From contig CP034992.1 in the NCBI GenBank assembly GCA_004026145.2, positions 15,169,205 through 15,233,204 on the forward strand: 64,000 bases of DNA, given 5' to 3'. Under the pieces are notes generated by a model that saw nothing but the letters and a program-made list of their open reading frames with translations, did no database searches and was not told where the DNA came from. The position numbers were made by a program, and so were the translations under genes. Of the stretch, positions 49,853 through 59,600 are shown in pieces (the first letter of the stretch is position 1; every line of letters begins with the position of its first letter). Source of the stretch: Takifugu bimaculatus (lineage: Eukaryota > Chordata > Actinopteri > Tetraodontiformes > Tetraodontidae).

Positions 49853-50806
49853 CATCTGTGTTTCCTGTCTTTCTTTGCTAACATTTTACCTTCACTTTGT
49901 TTTGTAGCTTATTGAGATTTTTTGTGACAGTATGAAGTGTGTTACAAACAAAAAAAATCATAATTACTTAACCTGGGAACCACTTGGATAATTCACTGTA
50001 ATTCAAAAGAAAATTAAAGGTTATATTAAAGCTTTGAAGATAACAATGTAAAGTAGATGTAACAAAATGGCATTTGGGCCACAAGGTGACACCAATTTGT
50101 CTCAGATGTATGCTGGCTGATAGAGAGGCGGAGACCAATGTTCTGAAAGCTAGCAGAGACAAAATTATTTTAGTCTTGGTCACAGCAGAATGAATAAACC
50201 ATCTAAAATTTTTGGTTTATACACATTTTAATTAATGACACATCAGGGATTCACCGTATTTCCAAGTTCGAGTGATTGGGCAAGGGACCTTGAACTAAAT
50301 AAATTGTAATTTTAAATGTCTCCTCACCACAACAGAACAAAACAGAGATGTCACCAAACTTAATCCAATAGCATATTAGCCCTCCATTATCAAAGACATT
50401 CCTGAACAAACACCACACTGAGGACATGAAAAAGTGAGATGTCCAATTGGGACACCTTAGATGCATTTTAAATTGGCTGATATGAAACTCTACAGCAATC
50501 CATGTTAAGATTAGTGAACAATGAAGCCTTCCAAGACCTTTGAAAAGTTGTTAGCCAGATATCAGAGATGGATCATAAAGCGAACATTGAACCAATTAAA
50601 TGCTGAGAAGCTAAGCAGGGAAAAACTTTACCTGCAGGACCTGTTGGTTGTTCAATAATTATCTCCTGATTACTGATTTGTGTATATTTACTATTTCTAC
50701 AATTGCAAGCAGCAAATGTTCCCACAGTGTGTAAAAACAGCAAATATATTCCAAGAGAATATCCCCTGCATTCATGTGACAAAAATTTGCTTTTATTTTT
50801 GGGCAG

Positions 50807-50914
50807 TTGCAAAAACATGATCAAGAAGATGAGGACATCCCATCCAAGTGGAGGTCAGAGGCAGAAATGGCAGCTGAAGCTTCTGATCTCAGAGACAGAC
50901 TGAAGAATCTCTGA
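50807..50914 (+). CDS. fhit: fhit last coding exon with stop
   Basis: The exon follows ttttatttttgggcag and encodes 35 residues: LQKHDQEDEDIPSKWRSEAE, then MAAEASDLRDRLKNL and TGA at 50912. It matches the FHIT C-terminus (human LQKHDKEDFPASWRSEEEMAAEA). It continues in frame from VYDE of the previous exon, 26 kb upstream. Three bases after the stop a donor (gtaaga, 50918) removes a 104-bp intron before a non-coding terminal exon. Total protein would be about 151 residues if the missing first exon supplies 34. Confidence 0.95.
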   Translation: MQKHDQEDEDIPSKWRSEAEMAAEASDLRDRLKNL

Positions 50915-51021
50915 GTGGTAAGATTCTCCATAAATGTCAAAAAGCCAATGCGTAGACATTTGCTATGGGATATAAATGTAAATAAACTTTGATTATTTTC
51001 TTCTTTTTTTTAAAATTCCAG

Positions 51022-51115
51022 GAATGTCCATACTAAGGGACTGCAACTTGTTATTGCAACAGTTTGAAGATGACAAGCTCTTAAAATTCAAATAAAAAGC
51101 TTTTGACTGCTAGAA
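51022..51115 (+). other. fhit: fhit 3'UTR terminal exon (inferred)
   Basis: A polypyrimidine tract and attccag (ending 51021) precede a short segment with AATAAA at 51091-51096. Human FHIT also ends with a non-coding exon after the stop-codon exon, which supports this model. The exact cleavage site near 51115 is an estimate. Confidence 0.7.
51091..51096 (+). terminator. fhit polyadenylation signal
   Basis: Canonical AATAAA, 177 bases after the stop codon in genomic sequence and about 70 bases into the inferred terminal exon. Confidence 0.7.
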
Positions 51116-51420
51116 GATCATCATCAAATGATTGTTTACTGATCATTTACTAACGATGTAAGCTAAGCTAGCTAATATTCACATCAGTATCAGTTTTTAG
51201 TTTTCAATTTAATAACAGTTTTCTTGACGATATCAATGCTGATGAGTCAATTTCAATATATCACTGAGTGAGAACAATGATACCAGCTAGCATTCTTGTA
51301 ACGGTTGATTTGTAGTTCAGAGCTATGGCCAATTCCACTTCAACTCCTCCTTCTTTATCAGACAGCTGTACTAGGGTATAAGAAAAAAGGTGGCCTCTGT
51401 TGCAACCGTGTATTAGATTA

Positions 51421-52437
51421 CCATATTTTCACGACTATAATATAATATGGTGTGCCTTGTGTGTGGACTGAGTTCCAAAATCTGCTGTGTGCCTTTGGTA
51501 GGTGCACTACGGTAAATGCTACCCATTGATTAGCGTCACACCTACGCGTAAGGATCCCCTAAAATGGCACCGGTCAAGCGACACACATATGAGGCTTACT
51601 TTAAACTACAGGCCATCGAATATGCGGCTGAAAATGGCAATCGAGCAGCTGCAAGACATTTTAATGTAAATGAGTCCATAGTCAGAAAGTGGAGAAAACA
51701 AGAAAGTGAACGAAAGTGAGGAAGACGAAGCTGAGTTTCCGTGGGAACAAAGCAAGGTGGCCCGAGCTGGAAGACTGAGTGGAACAGTTGGTTGTGGAAC
51801 AGTGAACAACTGGAAGGGGTGTCTCTACTGTCACCAAAGGCCAAAGTGATTGCTGAAGAAATGGACATTGAGCACTTCCAAGGAGGTCCGTCTTGGTGTT
51901 TTCGCTTTATGAGGAGGCAGCATCTCTCCATACACGCAAGGACAACTGTTGCGCAGCGGCTGCCTGCGGATTACCAGGAGAGGGTGTCCATATTCCACAC
52001 CTACTGCCGCGACAAGATAACTGCACCCAGCCACATCTATGAGGCAGCGGCGGGCAAGTTATGCCACCATATGCGGATGGATTGTAGACGCAATGGGATA
52101 TGATACCGTCTTCATGTATTGTAAGAGCTTTCACGGAGCCGGTCAGTAAGTCTGATTCAGATGATGAAGAAGAGGAATTCGGGATGTTGGATATTAAATA
52201 GCGCAGTTCTTTGATTCAGATACAGAAGATGAAAACTTTGATGGTTTTGTTGCAGAAGAATGAATACTTTGTTCAATAAATGTGTCGAGACTCACTGTTT
52301 TACGTCCGTTGTCATTTTTTACCGTTTGTTTTAGCATACGCCTATTAATACTTATGTCTGTTTTAAATACAGATATAGCACCCATAACTGAGACTGTGCC
52401 TTTTATTACAGTGTGCCTTATGGTCGTGAAAATATGG
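51421..52437 (+). mobile_element. Non-autonomous pogo/Tigger-like element, copy 2
   Basis: The 1017-bp element is flanked by TA. Its inverted ends begin CCATATTTTCACGACTATAA. It starts 325 bp past the fhit polyadenylation signal. It carries the same transposase remnants as copy 1 (ATG at 51564), but two extra T in a run near 51660 break the frame. It has the identical catalytic-domain deletion junction (near 52040). It keeps a short stretch (about 51888-51940) that copy 1 has lost and lacks part of the left terminal region. Confidence 0.87.
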
Positions 52438-52465
52438 TACATTTTCTGAATGAGTCCAGTTCTAA

Positions 52466-52750
52466 TGGGCAGTGATAGCTCAGGCTGTTGGAACCTAGGC
52501 TGAGAAGCGGAGGGTTCTTGGTTTGAGCCCCAGGGCAGGGAAACCATAAAAGCTATTCTGATAGTAGAGAAAGGTTCCACAACACCTTCAGAGCACTGCC
52601 CAGGTACTCTTGAGAAAGGTACCTGAATTCACAAATGCTCAAATAGGGCCCTGCAATGAACTGGCGACACATCCAGCGGTGGACCTGCCTTCACCCTGTG
52701 TGTACCCTCCCTGTGACCTGAAAGGGATAAAGTGGAAGAAGATGAGACAA
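52466..52750 (+). mobile_element. tRNA-derived SINE
   Basis: The head has A-box-like TAGCTCAGGCTGTTGG (52475) and B-box-like GGTTTGAGCCC (52520-52530). The body contains agcactgcccaggtac, then ctggcgacacatccag, ctgtgacctgaaagggataa and a GAAGATGAG end. It is the most complete copy of the family here. Confidence 0.78.
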
Positions 52751-52791
52751 GTGCAGTTCTGTGTATGGCTGAAAGAGTGGCTCAGCCTAGA

Positions 52792-52792
<1 letters not shown>

Positions 52793-52848
<56 letters not shown>

Positions 52849-52850
52849 TT
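52793..52850. repeat. (AATC)n repeat ending in TCTTTATTTA
   Basis: About eleven units followed by tctttatttattt. This is the L2-type LINE 3' tail in minus orientation, with no LINE body beyond it: the Tx1-like fragment begins within about 15 bp. Confidence 0.9.
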
Positions 52851-52864
52851 TTACCGTCCTTTCA

Positions 52865-54040
52865 CAGAAAAATAGTTTTATCTGCTTACGCAGATGACAT
52901 AATAATAATGGTGCGCAGCCAGATGGACGTAGATGTTTCATCTAATTTAACGGTTTTATTCAACCGCCTGTCTGCAGCCAAGGTCAACTGGCACAAGAGT
53001 GAAGCCCTGGCCGTTGGCAGGTGGGAAAATGGTCTGCCGGTCCTTCCCCAGGATCTTGCCTGGCAGAGGGACGGCCTAAAATACCTAGGTGTTTTTGTTG
53101 GAGATGAATAAACCGAAAAAAGGAATTGGCTGGACACATTAGCAAAAGTAGAGGGGAAAATTCAGAAGTGGAAATGGCTCCTCCCCCGCATGTCTTACAG
53201 AGGCAGGACTCTTGTCCTGAATAACCCGGTGGCCTCTGTGCTTTGGCATCGGCTAAATTGCATGGAGCCCCCCTCGGGGTTGCTAGAACAACTTCAGGCA
53301 TGAGTTCTGTCTTTCTTCTGGGACGGCATGCAATGGGTCCAGCAGTGGGTGTTGTACCTGCCTAGAGAGGAGGGAGGACAGGGCCTCATCCACCTGGCCA
53401 GCAGAACCGCCACTTTTAGTACCCAGTTTATACAAAGGTTTTTAACAGGGCCGGCAGACCTAATGTGGAGAGATGTGGCCAGATGTGTCTTCAGACAGGT
53501 GAGTAACTTGGGGCTGGATGACGCTCTGTTTTTTAACTGACTTGATATTTGCTAAATTAAATGGGCTACCAAATTTTTATAAAAGTGTTACGGCATGGGG
53601 CCTTTTTAAAGTTGAAAAAAGAACTTGGCTCTGACTCTCTGTACTGGCTGCTAAGGGAACACGCTGCACGGAGCCGTTGCCCTCAACGCTCTCCTCTCAA
53701 GGATGAAGACTGCTGTGTCGGACCAGTGCCCGTTTTGTCCCGGGCGGGAAACTGTCTTCCACACTTACAGTGAGTGTGAGAGACTCACTGTGCTTTTTAA
53801 TGTGATGAAAGGTATTTTTAATGGTTTTAATGAAACTTTTTCAATTAGATCATTTATTTTCGGTGAGGGGTACAGAAAGGCTGCTCGAAACAAGTGGCAG
53901 CTTTTAAATTTTATTTGCGGTGAAGCCAAGATGGCAATTTACATCTCACAAAAGAATAAAATAGCCAAATCTGGAGATTGGGAGGCCGCCTCTGTGTGGC
54001 GCTGTAATGGTCTAGGCTGAGATGGGAGTTTGATTTCTAC
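52865..54040 (+). pseudogene. Tx1-like (L1 group) reverse transcriptase fragment
   Basis: The fragment begins at the RT active site: codons 52887-52898 read YADD, followed by IIIMV. It continues with AAKVNWHKSEALAVG, LKYLGVFVGDE, WKWLLPRMSYRGRTLVLNN, a WDGMQWVQQWVLYLPREEGG region and a C-terminal zinc-finger-like CPFCPGRETVFHTYSECERL (about 53725-53785). This order is typical of Tx1-like LINEs. Stops and frameshifts near 53110, 53310 and 53540 break it. The 5' half (endonuclease and fingers) is absent. Confidence 0.82.
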
Positions 54041-54139
54041 AAAATGATAACTGACCTCAGCCAATTTCAAGAAATATGGTGCCACAAGAATGTATTATGC
54101 ACAGGGCATTTTGCATCCCTGTGTGAATTGTTGATAAAA

Positions 54140-55310
54140 TGTTTTTGTAAAAATCAAATCTCCTCTCCTCTCCTCTCCTCCTCACCAAGTAGACCAGCAT
54201 TGTTATTTCTTGTGTTGTTTTTCTTTCGCCCCTCCCGTATTCATCTACAGGTATCGCCACCTTCAGAGCTGCATGCTGACCTACTGACCTCCGACCCTGC
54301 TGACCCACTCAACTCGACTCTACCGGCAGCTTATTTTAATTTATATGTTGTATTTCTGTATGTATTTCTGTATGTTCTACCTGTTGTGACTCCTACTCTG
54401 GCCCCACCTCCTCCTGTGCAATCAGCTCAACCACCACCACCCGTGCCCTCTCCTCCAGCTGCACCCAATCCGCCCAAACGACTCTGCACCCATAAAAGGC
54501 CCCTCTGCACTCAGGCCAGTGCTTGATCTAACTGGTGTTTTGGCAACACGTACCGTCGACCCAGCATCTCTCCAGGCTCCCCAGCGCCTCTCTGTGTCTC
54601 CCTGCATCTCCCAGCGACTCCCTGCGACTCCCAGCATTCTCCAGCGTCTCCCCCTGCTCCTCTGCAACCTTCCTAGCCCCTCTTCCTCTTCCCCTTCCTC
54701 GGACGGATTTCCCCTGGCCTCTGGACACTTGGATTCCCCCACGGACTCTCGCCCCCGGATCTCGGACTTGGTTCGTCTGCCGCATCATGCACATGTACAA
54801 CACCCCCTCCATTGATATTTCATACACGCACTCACGCATTCACACACACACCCTCACGATTCACACTTCATTTACATCCAACATCTGAATCCAAGACATT
54901 CCCCCACGCCCCCTATAGTTTGTCTCGGCCTCCCTCCTCATTTAGTTTCTTCCCTCCTGTCCTTTTTTTTGTTTCATTAAAATCGTCTGAGTTACTTTTA
55001 ATTCCCGTGTCTGTCTGCCTTCTTTGGGGTTCCGCCACACTTGACCGCCAGTCCTCTTGAGCTTAACACTACCTATTCTCTCCTCTACCTGTCCTCCCCC
55101 TCTCCTCTCTCTCTACCCAGTTGACCATCAGCAGGAGGGTCCCCCTACATGAGCCTGGTCCTGCTCAAAGTTTCTTCCTGTTAAAGGGGAGTTTTTCCTT
55201 GCCACTATTGCTTGTTTGGAGTCAGGCCCTGGGATTCTGTAAAGAGCCTAGAAATAATTTTGATTGTAACAGACACTATATAAATATTGATTGATTGATT
55301 GGACTTAAGA
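54140..55310 (+). mobile_element. L2/Rex1-type LINE 3'UTR interrupted by an LTR-like insert
   Basis: The left part (tcctctcctctcctcctcac, gtatcgccaccttcagagctgcatg) and the right part (gcctggtcctgctcaaag, ctgttaaaggggagtttttc, tataaatattgattgattg) are the two halves of the LINE 3'UTR seen at 41958-42282. About 0.7 kb of unrelated sequence separates them. Confidence 0.82.
54370..55055 (+). mobile_element. Possible solo LTR inside the LINE 3'UTR
   Basis: The insert has a TATA-like cccataaaaggcccc (about 54490), a CT-rich leader, ATTAAA near 54977 and a terminal tgccttctttggggttccgcc, resembling a fish gypsy LTR promoter, polyadenylation and 3' end. I could not fix the ends or find a target duplication, so the limits are approximate. 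A 160-codon frame across it (54044-54526) is not a recognisable protein. Confidence 0.5.
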
Positions 55311-55605
55311 CCTTCTATTTAAAAAAGCTTATTGTCAGTAATTCTGTAGTTCCAGTTATTATTCTAGACAGACTAATTATCATATTTAGAGGGTCATCTA
55401 ATTATTACGTTAACATTCTAGTTATGCTGCTATAGGCCAAGGCTGCCAGGGTCCATTAATGTGATCACCTGACAGGCATCTGTCACCCATTCACGGCCTC
55501 CTCTCCTCTCCTCTCCTCCTCACCAAGTAGATCGGTGATGATGTTACTTCCTAAGTACTTTTTCTGCTTCATTCTTCCTCTCTCTGTGTCCATCCACAGG
55601 CAAAT
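55311..55605 (+). mobile_element. Second L2/Rex1-type LINE 3' fragment
   Basis: aaaagcttattgtcagtaattctgtagttccag to (cctct)n corresponds to the complement of 8870-9110, including gctgctataggccaaggctgcc and the pentanucleotide block. It follows the preceding copy head to tail. Confidence 0.75.
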
Positions 55606-57895
55606 CAAATGTTAAATTTAAATTGAATGTTAAATTTAAATGCTGAATCTAAACCTCTTGGGTGAAATTGGATGTTTAGCTATTATGCAGATTTACACCG
55701 CTGGAAACAGGACGTAACAAAATACAAGCCCAGGAGCTTGTGCTACATTTACAGAAACACATAATCAATTAAATCCAACATATTGGGGGAAATGAACGCC
55801 TACATTTGTGATATATGTTTTTGCAGCTGCACGATCAGTCTAGATCAAAGCTCTTTTCCACTGTCTTACATGTTCCACCTGAAAATGTGCACTCTAAACT
55901 CCTCTGGCCTGATGCAAGAACACAAATTGTACGTTTTTTGCTGGATTCCACCGGTTGACACTGACATCCATTGACGTAATGGCTTTCTGGGTTCGGTTGA
56001 TGAGTCTCACTGTTGGAGAATTATTTCCCTTTGAATTGAATCAACAAAGTCCCTTTGAGTGTCTTTGTTAGCACATGTAGTGAATGAGAATTTTGTGCAC
56101 TACCTATAAAAATAGAAAATGTATTTAGAACTCAATAGATGCAACATGGTTAAAATATCGGTTATTGGTGGTCAAGCCTCCTCCGCTGCCACAGCATTTT
56201 AAATACATTTAGCCATTATCTTTTGATCTGCATTAGCAGATTTGGCTCTAAGTGCTTTACAGTCAAAGATACAGCTTTTAGCAGCAACAGACAGTGGTTA
56301 TAAGGCACATTTCTTATTTCTGTTAAAGAAAAAAGGAACTTTAAAAGTGCAATGGCTCTTAATTGGTTTTGAAAAGCACAAGGGGTCATCTTACTCTATA
56401 TCTCTCTTCAAACTCATAACGTTGGGGAACGATTAAGGATGTGCCGCTTCAGTCAGGAATACTTTGACACACCTGGGCTTGGATGTGCACTCACACATGA
56501 GATTGGATTGACAGGGACTATAGAGATAAACTGGTACCCTGCTGCCATGCTTTGAAGAAATAAATCCCATTGATCACATTTGTTGGATAGCCGTTCATAA
56601 ATGGAATAAATTGGTGTGTGAAAAAGAAAGCAAATATCGATTAACATGAAAGCTTCGGTTATTTCGCATTTAAATACTGAAAGTGTATTGGTTCTTGTTT
56701 AACCCTTCTTTCGTTGTTCCTGTGTGACTCAGCGACAGTGTGAGTTCAACTCTTGACAAAGTGAAGAGGAAGTCTCTGTTTCACTTTGCGCAAATAGACT
56801 GACATAATGAATCTGCACAAGAGTTTTTTTTAAACCAACAAAAACTTGGAGCCTGTTTTCTCTGATCCCCATCGACAAATTAAATCCCGGATTGTCCAGT
56901 AAGTGCTGAGACAACCCTAAATGATGGGCAGGAGGTCCAATCTATAGAGTGTTTATTTCAGATAAAAATCCAACCTTCACCCGGACCTCTGGAAGACCCG
57001 CAGCTACCAATGAAAGTTTTTGGTGGAGATCGTCTCTGTTGTTGAGTAATGGCATCAAAAACAGCCTGAGTTAATGACCAAGTTTATTGTATTTAGAGTC
57101 CAAAATTACAATGTTTTGTCTTGGAGGGTTTTACAAGCTGCACAGTGACATCCTCTGTCAGCAGGTTAGCCTGGAAACATTCCTATTTAGACTGAAATGT
57201 GGTTATTAACTCAGCCTTCTGCTGAATGTGTGTATTCATTGTGAGGTAATTCCACATGTAGACAGAGCCTAGCTGATCCCAGAATATGTTTCCGGTCATA
57301 TCACTCCAGCACCTCTGCGGCTTCAAGTTCACCTACAAAGTTTGCACACTTTACAGTTTCTCCCCTGAATCCAACTTGGAGTAGTCCTTTGTGTTATGAT
57401 GCTGGCTGAGAGTCACACGGCATGGAATTACCCTCTGTTCATCCACCCGTAGACCTCATATGGATAACATGAAAGCAAACCAGCCTCCCCTCTGAACTCT
57501 GCCAGTTTTCTGAAGTCCAGAAGACTCATTGGTGGTTAGAGGTGGAAAGAAGGGTCACTTCTGATGGGCCTATTAAACAACCCATAATTTTGACTTAACA
57601 GTCTGAACATTATATCAGCTGTATGAACCCATCCATGGGGTAGCATTAATCCAATGATAAAAACCCAATTTCAGATCCTGAACAAAGTAAATTCTGCACA
57701 TCAACTGACAGTTAATTACCATTTGTTATAACAAACAATGAAGGGTTTGGCAGGAAACAGCTCCCCCTGAGGGAGTCAGTGGAGTCGTAACAATTAAGAC
57801 AGAGCATTTGGTGCCATCCATCCTTAGTTTGCTGACTGTACACACAGGCCACTGCTGGTTGCTTCAGCATTAGGTGTTTCATTTGTGTACTTTGC
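55606..57895. other. Intergenic sequence, unassigned
   Basis: No gene or recognised repeat in 2.3 kb. Confidence 0.5.
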
Positions 57896-58090
57896 TTGGT
57901 GTATGTGTGCAGACAATTCCTACAGCCAGAACAAGTGGAAATAGGACAACAAAATGAGCTCACCAGTATGAAAGATTTCATTCACAAGCATAACATCCCA
58001 GCAGACGTGATCAGGAGCACCAGCGGCCTGTTGATTAACATCCCATGGAGAAGGAGACAGAGGCAACTTAGTGAGGGATGGAGAAAGAGC
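57896..58090 (+). mobile_element. Possible LINE 5' fragment
   Basis: The frame includes IPADVIRSTSGLLINIPWRR RQRQ, resembling the short leader upstream of the endonuclease domain in a common fish non-LTR family. The endonuclease itself does not follow. Assignment rests on motif memory only. Confidence 0.4.
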
Positions 58091-58409
58091 GGCCATGTTA
58101 TTAAGGCGTCTCAGAATATATATAAAACTTTTTTTTACTATCAAACTACTTTTTTATATGCTGTTGTATTGGGGCCTTGTCTAAGAACAGTAGCAACACA
58201 ATGTCTGAATTTAGTTCACTCAGAAGTTATTCAGTTCTGATCCTGACTTTATCACCATTGTTATTTTTGATCTTCCTTATGATGCTCTGCCATTGTCTCC
58301 TTTGATGTATAGTCTACTGTGGCAGATGAGAAGGATTTGAATGGATGTGTATCATCCCGGCATAAAATCCCCCCAAAAATGAAGATATAAAAAAACAAAC
58401 CCACAAGAG

Positions 58410-58700
58410 GTTTCAGATTCAGGTCCTTTATTGTCCCACATGGGGAAATTTACAGTGCAACAAGAGCAGAGCACGTAGAGAAAAATAAGATAAAATTGAA
58501 TAGAATAGAATATACAAAGAGGATGTATATTTATAATAATCCAGGTAAATGGATACTCGGCCCCTGTATACCTGTACATAGTACAGAGGGTGAATACAAT
58601 ATACATATCAGAATATATAATAATCAGATTGTGCTAGCGGGCGTTATTTTTATTGTGCAGTCTGACAGCAGCCGGCAGGAAAGATCTGCGATACCTTAAA
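58410..58700 (-). mobile_element. Non-LTR retrotransposon 3' end
   Basis: On the minus strand it reads ccccatgtgggacaataaag, the usual 3' end of a fish LINE family, preceded by a region with ttcctgccggctgctgtcag. The rest of the element is absent. Confidence 0.55.
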
Positions 58701-58907
58701 ATGGTAACCATTAGTTGATGGGCTAAGAATGAGAAAGGGTTTCTTTATTCACCTCTCACTTAACTGCAGCCTTTCAGTCCTTTCTCCTGTAATACCGAAA
58801 TGACAGATACTCTGAAATCCATGGAAATTACTCATTTTGATCATAAAAATGCAATAAACACAAATAGTCTACATCTACTTGTCTTCAACTACACAACGAT
58901 TTACCCT

Positions 58908-59185
58908 TTTTTTTTTTTTCTTGACCACTTTATCCCTTTCAAGGAGAAGGGCGCTGGAGCCAATCAGCTGCATATGGGTGAAGGCACATATACCCCTGAA
59001 TGTGTTGCCAGCTCATTGCAGGTCCCAATGTGAGCATGTGGGGGTACCTTCCTCAAGGGTATCTTGGCAGTGCAACTGGCACCTCCCCCTACTTCCAGAA
59101 TACCTTTCATATTTTATCCATACTGGAGTTAAACCAAGGACCCTTCACTTCTCAGTCCTACAGACAGCTACAGCAGCAGCAGAAG
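58908..59185 (-). mobile_element. tRNA-derived SINE
   Basis: The minus-strand head near 59185 has B-box-like GGTTTAACTCC (59125-59135), then the family body with actgccaagatacc and a ggataaagtggtcaagaaa end abutting a T12/A12 run. It lies 415 bp upstream of the WD-repeat start codon. Confidence 0.65.
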
Positions 59186-59600
59186 ACACAATGGTGTCCC
59201 TCCTGTCTGCTAAGAACAGTAACTGAGGCTATGATTCACACAGACCCACGAAAAACAGACAATAGAAGACCGTGAGTTTCGACTTCAGCTGCCACATCCA
59301 GACGATTGGGTCAGAATTTAGGGTAAATAACATGAAAGCATGAATCAATCCTGCTTTGTGTCAACGCTTCAGGCTGCTGCTGGTGGTGTAATGGTGGTAG
59401 TGGGGATTTTCGTGATGTTCAATGGTTGTACAGCTAAGACCCAAACCACAGCAAAAGCAACCAAAACATGTTTATAATCAAAGTTTTCTTTTCAAAGCCA
59501 TTATATAAATATCAGATCAAAGCCTACTGTAGTGCCCTAGTAATACACCTGAAATTAATTTAGTGTACCTAAATAGGATTTAAGATAAAAACTGGCCGCA

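Noticed and set aside
52466..52540. Functional tRNA gene
   Set aside because: A and B box resemblance belongs to a SINE head; no cloverleaf acceptor stem, and the SINE body follows in several copies.
54044..54526. 160-codon Pro-rich ORF
   Set aside because: It spans LINE 3'UTR and LTR-like sequence; composition follows CT-rich repeats and no domain is visible.
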